NCBI GenBank assembly: GCA_964019415.1
Contig: OZ025871.1
Coordinates: forward strand, 8,624,713 to 8,688,712
DNA length: 64,000 nt
Direction of reading: 5' to 3'
Source of the DNA: Ianthella basta
Lineage: Eukaryota > Porifera > Demospongiae > Verongiida > Ianthellidae
Shown one piece after another: positions 57,501 through 64,000 of the stretch; positions within the stretch are counted from its first letter, which is position 1; each line of letters opens with the position of its first letter. The position numbers and the translations under genes were made by a program. Below the pieces are notes generated by a model that worked only from the letters and a program-made list of their open reading frames with translations, was not told the DNA's origin and did no database searches.

Positions 57501-60500
57501 TTTGAAATCTTCCATAACATGTAAGAGTTTACGTAACTCTACCAAGAGGACCAAGCTGTAACCATGGCAATCAGGAGAGTGGCAGACATCTTGGCATACC
57601 TTCCGAGCCAACGTACTTTTGCCCACCCCAGGAGCACCACTAATGATTACAAGTTTATGCTTTTTCAACAATTGAGAGATTGCCTTACATTCTACCTTAC
57701 CAATCCGGCGTGTGTACACATTATCAACACCTTCTTTAACCGCATTGACAAACATCTCTTGGGCATGGCGTGAGTCCAATTTGAAGTCAGCAAGAGCGAG
57801 GTTGACATAGCATATTGTCTGGTTGGGGAACCACTCATCTTCCACGATGTTCATACTGCTATAATGCTCCCTCATTCGGCTGAAGAAGGACTCCACCTGT
57901 GTACCAAAGTGGACAGGAAGGGACCACATGTGTGACACAGCATGTAGTACATGCAGCTGGGTAGTCTCACAAGGCCAGACCTTTCCAGTATTGTACAAGC
58001 ACCTGTGATTAATTAGGCAAGACCAGAAGGAAAGGGTCTGGCCACGTGAGACTATTTATAGCAGTTGGGTGCACAGACTGCATGGTCAGAAAATCATATT
58101 CATTGCACAGTGTATATACAGTTTAACTAGTAGACAGGCCTCAAGCAAGGAGCAAGAACCTACTATACTACCTACTATACCTTGACATGTCTTTTAACTG
58201 TCCTAAACTCTCAAACAATCCTGTCCATGGATTATAGTAAATGAGTGAAATTTGAGCTTTGAGATCATTGGATAGCGTGTTGGGCGATTACACAATACAA
58301 GATAAGGAGGTCACAACAATTATTAACAGTATAGTTGTGCTACACAGTTGTATTGGTTATATATATATATATATATATGCATTATATACCCCGTTGCCAT
58401 GGCAACCGCGTAAAAATATATATAGCGTAAACAAGCCAGCCGGGATATAACAGGAGCTAAGAAGCATATATGCACAGGGGCGCTTAAGTAATAATTAAAT
58501 GCAGACCAAGAGGTGTCTCTGAGATTTAGAGCACGAGCTATTAAATAGGTAGTGTACTAGGGGGACACTATGTACGGTATGTGACAATATAACGTTAACG
58601 TTCCATTCCGTTCCGTCTCTACGCAAGGGTCGAACTGTCCTACGGATCGTCCGTTCCATTCCGTTCCGTTTCTACGCAAGGGTCGAACCGTCCTACGGAT
58701 CGTCCGTTCCATTCCGTTCCGTTTCTACGCAAGGGTCGAACCATCCTACGGATCGTTCGTTTCATTTCGTTCCGTTTCTACGCAAGGGTCGAATCGTCCT
58801 ACGGATCGTCCGTTTCGTCTTTCTATCGTACTATAATCCTTTTCGGTAGAACGGATGAGAAAACGGTAGCGTCGAAACGGAACGATTAAAAGCAGTTTAA
58901 AAGGTTTGCATTGGGGTGGATTCATTGTTCTTACAGTGCTGACAAACGACAGAGATGTACAGCAGCTACAAGAGAAACACATTCTCCATTTCACTCTAAT
59001 GGGCCACAAGGCACCAACTATTTGCCGCCTGTTAAGGGAGGGCGGTCTAAGAACTAGCCGCGTGGGGATACACAAGTTCCTTCAGAAGTACAAGGAGACA
59101 AGGAGCATTGAGAGACAACCAGGGTGTGGCCGACCGACGAAGATGACGCCGGCAGTGAAGGCCCTCGTGGAACGGCAGATGAGGGAAGACGATGAAACAA
59201 CCGCCATACAGCCGCACGCTGTCCTCCTCCGCAATGGCCACACCAAGACTCTGAAGACGGTCCTCAGATGTCGCGTCGATCTATTTCACTCATTTTATTC
59301 ACCGTCGAACCGTCTTCGACCGTTTATTTGCCAGCTGAATCGTTTTTGAACCGTCCGTCCGTTTCGTCTAAACCTGCGTCCGTACCGTTTCGTCTAAACC
59401 TGCGTCCGTACTGTTTCGTCTAAACGGTACGGTTTTCCGTACCACGGAAAAGGTCGTTTCGTTTCGTACCGTTTTTCTTAAAACGGAACGTTAACGTTAT
59501 ATTGTCACATACCGTATTAAGTAATAGTTAAATGCTGACCAAGTGATAAAGCTGACCCGTGGTCTATAGCAGAGAAACTGCAGCTGCAATAACAATAGTA
59601 GTTAACTCCACAACATACAGCGCAAAGCGCCCGAGTGCCGAGTGGTCTAAATCTTCAGTGACACCGATTGGTCAGCATTTAAGTGTTATAGATCCCAACA
59701 ATTGGTCAAGGAGCAGCAGTGAATCAGTTTAATTACTCGTACTTGCGTCATCCGGCGTCTTCCGGAAGTAGTTAGCAATTTCTGACAATGACCGAGAAAA
59801 CATCGTTTGGTTATTGGGTTTGTCATCTTGCAGAAGACGTTCCTAAAGGTCAGCAGTGGATGCGGCGCGTAAGCTAAACATAAGCTTACTCACTATCAGC
59901 CCCGTCAGCCACAGCGTTTCCCAGAGCGGTGTCCTAAGCCTGTTCCCAGCTCGTAGCTAACCAGTTCCTTTCTCGGCTCTGGTTCGTAGGCCGCTGCCAG
60001 ATTGTTGCTTTACCCTGTTTGTCGGCAAAGCAAGTAAGCTGAGCGACCTGTGTATTGTATGTTGTGGAGTTAGCTACTATTGTTATCGCAGCTGCAGTTT
60101 CTCTGCTATAGACCACGGGCCCAAGCCACGCCCATGCTCTAAATGGCTATTTAGAGCATAGGCGCGAACGCTGCGCGTGCCATGCCCATACTCTAAATCG
60201 TCATTTAGAGCATAGGCGCGAACGCTGCGCGTGCCATGCCCATACTCTAAATCGTCATTTAGAGCATAGGCGCGAACGCCGCGTGTCGAAATAGACCACG
60301 GCGCGAAACAACACCTGGGGTGTCTAGGACGTTTAGAAACATCGTTTAGACGCATGTTACCATGGCAACGGGATCTATATCCTGTTATATCCCAGCCCAA
60401 ATATGGAAGGTGTGAAAGGTAACAAGGAATTGTTATTGGTAACAACGAAGGTGTCAAATCACACCAAAGCACACACACACAAATGCAGCAACTTGCAGTC

Positions 60501-62594
60501 AGCTTCAACTTTTCTTCGTTGCTTTGGGAGAGTCCGCAAAGCATCGAATAGGAGAATACCTCACTCCACCACGCTGCAACAAATGTACACAAGCCAACAA
60601 CGTAAAGTGCTTCGTAGCTGAGCTAGATAAACCATGTACGCAACCCGCACAGTGCACAAATGAGAAACAGCAAGTTCGTGCGCTAACTCGTACGCAAGGT
60701 ACTCAAACTCACTGCAGCAGTGGGAACGCACTGTTTCACGCAGAACTGGAAGTCGAGCAGCGAGCGCAAAGAACCCTCAAAGGCCGAGAAGGTTGCAGAT
60801 GCCTCAATCACTTCACTGGCTTCTTAGAGTGTTGCTCCAGTGGCTTAACAAAAGGCAAAAACTTCACAGCACTCGTGAATTCAACAAAACTTAACAGCTG
60901 CTCTTCAGAGCTGCCGTCCTGGAAGAAGCCCGGCTTTCGAATAAGAGACCAGACACGCTAGGTGGGGTATATATCACTTATACCACGGCGCTTTGGTGTG
61001 TATGAATTTTAGACGCACTCGTGCGCCTAAAATCCATATACACCTCAGCGCCGTGGTATAACTAATACATAATCAAGCGTTAGCAAATTAGTCTGAAGTG
61101 CGCATGCATAAAACAATGCTATATATAGGTTATACCGAGATCCAAGGTGTCTATGGGATTTAGAACACCGTGAAAAACTGATTATTATAGAGGCCCATGT
61201 GCAAAGCGCAAGGGCCTCTATATTGGTTTCCAAGGTATAAGGTAGTTTCTAAGATATAAGGTGCTTACACTATGATACCAACCAACGTCAATACGGGGAA
61301 GGACCACGCTAGCCAGTTCTACCAAGAAATCATGACAAAGAGATAGCTGAGTAGTCAAACGGCAGCGTAAACTGCACTGAAATGACCCTGAGAGGCCCAG
61401 CTACCGTGAAATACCTTGGAACGTTAATTCTGCACCAAGCTGGTCGCAACTACATTGTCGAAGGTTTGCCTTAAAGCGCCAATAGCTGACAGAGGTGGTA
61501 TAGGTTGAATCAACGGTGGTATAAGTGAATCAGAGGAGGTATAAGCGATCTATAACACCTCCATTGGACCAATCAGATAACAGCAATCTGTTGCCTCATA
61601 GTCTAAGTTACACTTATATATACTGCAGTGCCCATGATAATCTTCCCGAGTCATATCTCTACACTTGTCCAGTGCTAGCAACTTCAGTAATCTTATCGTG
61701 AACAGGCTGGCATACAGTTCCATAATTAATCTATGAATGTGCACAAGGGAATCAATCATGTGTCGGAAAGATGGCTGAGACGCAAGATGACAAAGTAAGG
61801 GGTAGCAGCTAGACTAAACACGATCGAGTGTACCACCTGGCTCATCCAAAGGAGGGGCACACAAAAATTTAATAATGAGCAAGATAAAAGTCAGCCTACT
61901 GTCAATATCACCACAAAATGTTCCCTGGTATGTCTAGACCACCTCAAGCGCTTGAGCGCATGCTGTTGCCTACCACATGACAAAGAAGTGCCCTAAACCA
62001 GTGAAAAGAAGCTCTAGGATCACTAGATGCAGGCACCATCAGCAGTTACTCAAATCCTCTTTGTGCCATGCATAGGTGTATGTACTTCAGCCAATTCCAA
62101 TACTCCATAACTACACCTTTCCAAGCTTAGTGTTGGTAGTTGTGTGCCATAGTTGGATAAATGATATAAACAGCACACTGTTTAGGCACAAGTGAGTGTA
62201 AAATAAATGGAATGATAATTTCGTTTATCGTTTCTACACATAAAATGGTACTGTGTAAATGTACTCACTATTGTCTGACAGTTATCATCAAATGTAGAAT
62301 CTGTTGGCAATGTCTTCAGCTTAGCCTGAATTCTCTCTTTCTCTCCAGGTCCAATCACTGTCTCAGCTGCTCCTACAACAGAATGCCACGTACGAGGTTG
62401 ATCACCTGTTCCAGGAGTTCTGTGTAACCACAGAGCTAGGAGCTCCATTGCACATCTTTCTGCCCTCCGCTCATTGTACTCAACAGTGCTCAAGACCTCA
62501 GGCTGCACTCCCAAGGCATACCCCACCATCTTCCACTCTGCCGCCATAGTTGGGACAACGTGCTTCAGAAGATCAAAGAGGGATGGCTTGGCAC
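48826..62594 (-). CDS. NLR-type receptor gene: Death - NACHT - LRR-like exons
   Basis: Minus-strand exons in order: Death 62594-62269, NACHT 58002-56287, then 55257-55172, 54736-54609, 53599-53395, 53239-53106, 51903-51805 and 49054-48826. All have GT/AG borders. The order Death, NACHT, Leu-rich repeats is that of NOD-like receptors, cytosolic sensors that oligomerise through NACHT and signal through the Death fold. The Death exon starts in phase 1 (G/GTGCC), the same phase in which the 2A exons of this window end. A 2A or other leader exon may lie beyond 62.6 kb, but none is seen up to 64 kb. Death ends in phase 0 while NACHT begins in phase 2, so one small exon between them is missed or a border is wrong. 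Introns are full of mobile elements. Confidence 0.75.
49190..51315 (-). pseudogene. APE-type LINE, 3'-truncated, with in-frame stops
   Basis: One minus-strand frame runs from ATG at 51315 (MAERRRCELGAPSKSARKKL, a basic N-terminal part) through LGTWNVRLLQGLGKLEQLAG, the endonuclease motifs VTETHLP, IIVGYAPT, LLGDFNASLG, KDYVLV and DTNHRLVVVTL, then a linker (WISDDTLELVETKR). It reaches the start of the reverse transcriptase (KLRNGKAAGQDEVEAELLKK, then QEWKDATLIPVHKK). It ends there near 49190, so most of the reverse transcriptase is missing. About four stop codons interrupt the frame, without frameshifts. It is a non-LTR retrotransposon of the apurinic-endonuclease type; the clade is not certain. 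It sits in an NLR intron in the same orientation as the gene. Confidence 0.85.
50920..51475 (-). other. GC-rich 5' region of the LINE
   Basis: A CpG-rich stretch covers the 5' part of the LINE. This is typical of LINE promoters and differs strongly from the AT-rich surroundings. The 5' edge abuts a CA microsatellite. Confidence 0.5.
51479..51560. repeat. (CA)n microsatellite
   Basis: About 40 CA units at the 5' edge of the LINE. Confidence 0.97.
51805..51903 (-). CDS. NLR downstream exon, Leu-rich (99 bp)
   Basis: The acceptor (cttcatgcag) and donor (GACAAT/GTAAGT) enclose DGVREEELKLDEMEQTLAGM and SRLEMLVLGMSDN, 33 codons, which is close to one Leu-rich repeat plus linker. 'MSRLEMLVLG' is the LRR-like strand. 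The wording is close to the 53395 exon (EMERSLSGNKTMNKL...). Confidence 0.6.
52179..52903. mobile_element. TIR element carrying a RecQ-type helicase fragment
   Basis: The ends GCCTTGTCCCCAGG and, inverted, GCCTCGTCCCCAGG are flanked by TA on both sides. The element is 725 bases. It holds a plus-strand helicase N-terminal fragment and no transposase. Similar 'gcctcgtccccagg' ends are common in marine invertebrate genomes, but I cannot assign a superfamily beyond a TA target. Confidence 0.6.
52390..52728 (+). pseudogene. RecQ-like DNA helicase, N-terminal fragment
   Basis: The frame contains LKQEQLTAIHYLYQRKDVFL followed by WLPTGFGKLVCNEVLPFQFD. The first part fits RecQ motif 0 and the second the Walker A loop. 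Usual sequences have GFGKS, but here Ser is Leu, which would disable ATP binding. The frame continues about 60 residues to a stop with no motif Ia or II. It resembles the many ATP-dependent helicase-like ORFs carried by mobile DNA in sponges and cnidarians. It is inserted in an NLR intron. Confidence 0.6.
53106..53239 (-). CDS. NLR downstream exon
   Basis: The acceptor (tttccctgcccag) and donor (AAGAG/GTACAG) enclose PAGDQGSGQHLSLWGIPVDV, LTELLSFFSEMKEL and KCRSIHPPQE. It is helical and Leu-rich, about 45 codons. No domain name can be given alone; it lies in the LRR part of the gene. Confidence 0.55.
53395..53599 (-). CDS. NLR leucine-rich repeat exon
   Basis: The acceptor (cttctacag) and donor (GATGATG/GTAGGT) enclose AMDHEVLLEMERSLSGNKTM, NKLTISDGYEVDLPKQFCHH, LLLGIRRNKSLSEVDLSFN and PQSWCCPDDG. 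'NKSLSEVDLSFN' is a standard LRR strand-turn (LxxLxLxxN), and 'NKTMNKLTISDG' is a second. This is the clearest LRR signal in the gene. Confidence 0.68.
53600..54608. other. NLR intron, nothing recognised
   Basis: AT-rich sequence with no coding exon, terminal repeats or RNA gene that I can see. Confidence 0.5.
54609..54736 (-). CDS. NLR downstream exon
   Basis: After an acceptor (cctttcacag) the frame reads DGAFKGKFGKVYLKRPPLSI, VVKLLCVQLHLTEIV and CQYVQECE, to a GAG/GTAAGA donor. About 43 codons with Leu-rich helix. The start 'DG' is shared with the 51805 exon, suggesting repeated exon modules. Confidence 0.58.
55172..55257 (-). CDS. NLR downstream exon (short)
   Basis: The acceptor (gtgttttag) and donor (AAAG/GTATAT) enclose DIDWRELEVALDRLVSLERE followed by TSTGDSQK. 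It follows the NACHT exon with fitting phase (1 to 1). 'WRELEVALDRLVSLERE' is an amphipathic helix. Confidence 0.55.
55565..56235. repeat. Inverted-pair repeat, left copy, with fold-back end
   Basis: The segment matches 59620-60375 in opposite orientation, from 'gttaccatggtaacggg' through 'ctgcagctg.gataacaat' and 'gggaaacgctgtggctgac' to 'ctgaccaatcggtgtctct'. At its right end, 56130-56235 forms an imperfect hairpin (CTGACCAATCGGTGTCTCTG against its inverse CTGACCAAGAGGTGTCTCTG). It is likely a fold-back/MITE family. The NACHT exon lies between the two copies. Confidence 0.7.
56287..58002 (-). CDS. NLR NACHT exon
   Basis: One long open exon from an acceptor (aattaatcacag) to a donor (CCAGTTG/GTGAGG), about 570 codons. 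In order: a helical N-terminal part (HVLHAVSHMWSLPVHFGTQV), Walker A GAPGVGKSTLARKV, Walker B GVLFILDGFDELPPHLR, sensor-like CHVVMTSRSIV, the winged-helix region EVLGFTQKQSKEYAGHLF with SIPVVLSIICQVF and LTQIYNDYLCVKVL, then SFFFIHLTVQEFLAAVYVSL, a conserved NACHT-associated motif. The last 60 residues begin Leu-rich sequence (LLKCLTIEIGG...LHTLHLPV). NACHT domains bind ATP and drive receptor oligomerisation. Walker A Lys/Ser and Walker B Asp are intact and the exon has no stops, so this copy looks functional. Confidence 0.93.
58575..59514 (+). mobile_element. Tc1/mariner element with truncated transposase (940 bp)
   Basis: Terminal repeats CGGTATGTGACAATATAACG (about 31 bases, one or two mismatches) are flanked by TA on both sides. 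The transposase frame at about 58980-59240 covers only the paired-type DNA-binding part: KAPTICRLLREGGLRTSRVG, then IERQPGCGRPTKMTPAVKAL. The DDE catalytic domain is absent. The left part contains a 53-base tandem repeat. Confidence 0.8.
58600..58825. repeat. 53-bp tandem repeat inside the Tc1-type element
   Basis: About four copies of a unit with 'acgcaagggtcgaac', 'gtcctacggatcgtc' and 'cgttccattccgttcc', at a steady 53-base period (58621, 58674, 58727, 58780). Confidence 0.9.
59620..60375. repeat. Inverted-pair repeat, right copy
   Basis: Reverse-orientation copy of 55565-56235, with extra sequence (the 54-base tandem repeat) near its right end. It ends at 'gttaccatggcaacggg'. Confidence 0.7.
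60128..60292. repeat. 54-bp tandem repeat with internal palindrome, three copies
   Basis: The unit contains 'ctctaaatcgtcatttagag' (a perfect small hairpin) and 'gcataggcgcgaacgctgcg'. Three copies at 54-base spacing. Confidence 0.9.
60972..61065. repeat. Hairpin/fold-back element
   Basis: The arm 'ttataccacggcgctttgg', then 'tgtgtatgaattttag', is inverted as 'ctaaaatccatatacacc' and 'tcagcgccgtggtataa' around a gcactcgtgc centre. Total about 90 bases with few mismatches. Confidence 0.8.
62269..62594 (-). CDS. NLR Death-domain exon
   Basis: The acceptor (gtgttctgtag) and donor (ACAATA/GTGAGT) enclose 108 codons starting GAKPSLFDLLKHVVPTMAAE, then WKMVGYALGVQPEVLSTVEY, AMELLALWLHRTPG, PRTWHSVVGAAETV and EKERIQAKLKTL. 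This fits a Death domain: Trp in helix 2, the hydrophobic LLALWL helix and the RTWxxVV helix. It is only distantly similar to the Death exons of the 2A array, so it belongs to a different NLR subfamily, but it starts in the same phase. The exon is read without stops. Confidence 0.78.
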
Positions 62595-63470
62595 CTACAG
62601 AACACACCAGATACAAACACATGGGGTAGAATAGGATATCAATGCAACATGACCATAGAGAATGGTCTAGTAACTAAATGCACATATTATGTACAGTATA
62701 TAGCAGGTAAACATGCAAATACCAACACTTAGGAACACATATGTGCTCATTATACAGAGCATTTGCAGATACAGACCATTACAAGCCTTCAAGAGGCTCA
62801 TTCAACCCCTGGCTATCCCACTGGACCAGCACACTGCTGAGCTGAACTGGCAGTCAGCTAAGGCAGGATCCCTACCTAAGTCAATGTACAGACCATAACT
62901 GCAATGACTTTCATGTACTGATACATGTCCACATTAGAACATAAAGTGTGGATGTTCTGTGTGTACTATGTTTAATATTTTTATCTGTTTAGTATTTGTA
63001 AAACACATACAGCTAGGTGGTGCAGTACTAATATATGCCTTAACTGTAATAGCTATGCATTGTATATATTGATGGGCTAAGACATCAGTCAAACAATTAA
63101 CAGAAACGAGTGGCAGTTTCTCTTAGTCACCGTGAGACGCAGAGCAGAATTGCTAGAGCAATACTGGATATACCGTGTTGCATTTGAGTGTGAACATTTA
63201 GTGGGTCATGTGACTTAGAGAGGAAAACTGCGTGTGCATACTAAGAGAGAGACTGGGTCAGTTTGCAAGTGAGCACACAAGACATGGTAGCGGAAGCAGG
63301 ATGGGGTCTGGTCTACGTCAGACTTGAAACATCCAGCCCAGGACCATACCAAGCATGATGATTAGATGCAATATCACACCATGAACCATTTTTAGGGGCT
63401 GCCGCAGGTAGCCCCTATATTGTTTTCAAATTGACGTTTTCATATGGCTTCATGTTACGAATATATATAT
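62595..63470. other. Upstream of the NLR Death exon; no exon recognised
   Basis: No 2A motif (NPGP) or MPISNEQW-type leader is found on the minus strand here. The stretch is AT-rich. At about 63470 the 'cagtgcaagttacaatatac' motif introduces repeat family T. Confidence 0.5.
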
Positions 63471-63479
63471 ACAGTGCAA

Positions 63480-64000
63480 GTTACAATATACACCACTAAT
63501 CTAAATTAAATAATATAATATAATATAATATAAATAAATAATTCCCTGGGAGTTTGACGGCCCTCATGAACATGTGCTAGGTATGGTGTTGAAGTATGGG
63601 AGATTTTAAGACTTTTAAATGAGACAGAATTTATAATTAGGTCTTCGTTCTTCTACAAGGAGGTTGCAAAATGCTAATATAAATGCGCATAGGAGAACAC
63701 TTAATGTATGGTGCATTTATATTGATGCATAGTGGTATCTTGTATAATAATGCAACTGGGCTCGTTGCGACGTGAAACTTGGTGGAGACGTCCAAGTGGT
63801 CCACCTTCCTATGTTATTAGTGGGATTTCTTAATTAGTCTCAAAATGGCCGACATATGTGAGGTGTAGGATTTATTCAACCAGCCAAGCCCGCTCAGTCC
63901 TGACACTTGGTGGACCTAGCCAGATAATCTAACTGTTCATGTCATTAGCAGGATTTCTTAATTAGTCGCAAAATCACCGAGAAAAGTGAGGTTCATTGCA
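63480..64000. repeat. Repeat family T, copy 2 (cut by window end)
   Basis: Closely matches 24765-25260, including the 'acttggtgga' and 'tgtcattagcaggatttctt' modules and the 5' 'ataatataatataat' run. Confidence 0.8.

Larger units (their letters stand above)
58003..62268. other. Large NLR intron with mobile elements
   Basis: Between the Death and NACHT exons lie an (AT)n run (58355-58380), a Tc1-type element, one copy of the inverted pair, a 54-base tandem repeat and a hairpin element. A small exon that repairs the phase difference (0 to 2) may hide here, but I cannot point to it. A 145-codon plus-strand frame at 60524-60961 has no recognisable motifs. Confidence 0.5.

Noticed and set aside
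60524-60961. 145-codon plus-strand frame as a gene
   Set aside because: No motif, no splice context, odd composition, and it lies in a repeat-rich NLR intron. Not supported.
1-64000. LTR retroelements or other virus-like elements
   Set aside because: I looked for long direct terminal repeats, gag/protease/integrase-like frames and capsid-like genes and saw none.

Overview
The window looks like animal DNA from an early-branching metazoan, most likely a demosponge. Coding exons are short and separated by AT-rich introns with GT/AG borders. Many kinds of transposable element are present. The host genes are NLR-type innate immune receptor exons (Death, NACHT and leucine-rich-like parts) and RPA2, the 32-kDa subunit of replication protein A. 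NLR genes whose N-terminal exon carries a 2A translational recoding peptide are known from sponges and sea urchin, and that is the main basis for the sponge guess. No species can be named from the sequence alone.

Layout. 0-12 kb, minus strand: a tandem array of about four partial copies of a two-exon module. One exon begins MPISNEQW and ends in a 2A peptide (GDVETNPGP); the next exon is a Death domain. One copy has lost the 2A signature (NPNP). One is an in-frame chimera of Death-exon start and 2A-exon end. A 2.2-kb TTAA-flanked element sits in one intron. 12-23.5 kb: two incomplete tandem copies of RPA2 on the plus strand with complementary missing exons. The first has a 37-copy, 51-bp minisatellite in the middle, and unrecognised minus-strand Pro/Ser-rich exons lie between the copies. 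23.5-31.4 kb: repeats only. These are a SINE-like element with a pol III B box, a hAT-like element, and a 2.1-kb tandem duplication that includes two large palindromes whose central spacers lie in opposite orientations. 31.4-34.8 kb: head-to-tail non-autonomous Helitrons. 35-49 kb: two copies of an NLR 3' exon on either side of an 11.5-kb CACTA/EnSpm transposon that carries a Tnp2-type transposase (plus strand) and a divergent second gene (minus strand). 48.8-62.6 kb, minus strand: a host NLR gene with Death exon, NACHT exon and at least six downstream LRR-like exons. Its introns hold a LINE, a RecQ-helicase-bearing TIR element, a Tc1/mariner element and an inverted pair of 0.7-kb repeats. 63.4-64 kb: another copy of the SINE-like family.

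How it fits together. The host content is an NLR locus being expanded and broken by tandem duplication and transposition. In the 2A-Death array, nearly every exon border is phase 1, so duplicated 2A and Death exons can be spliced in many combinations without breaking the frame. The 2A step would separate the N-terminal leader from the receptor, or leave it attached when skipping fails or the motif is lost. The RPA2 pair looks like a duplication followed by reciprocal loss, or else an assembly of two haplotypes.
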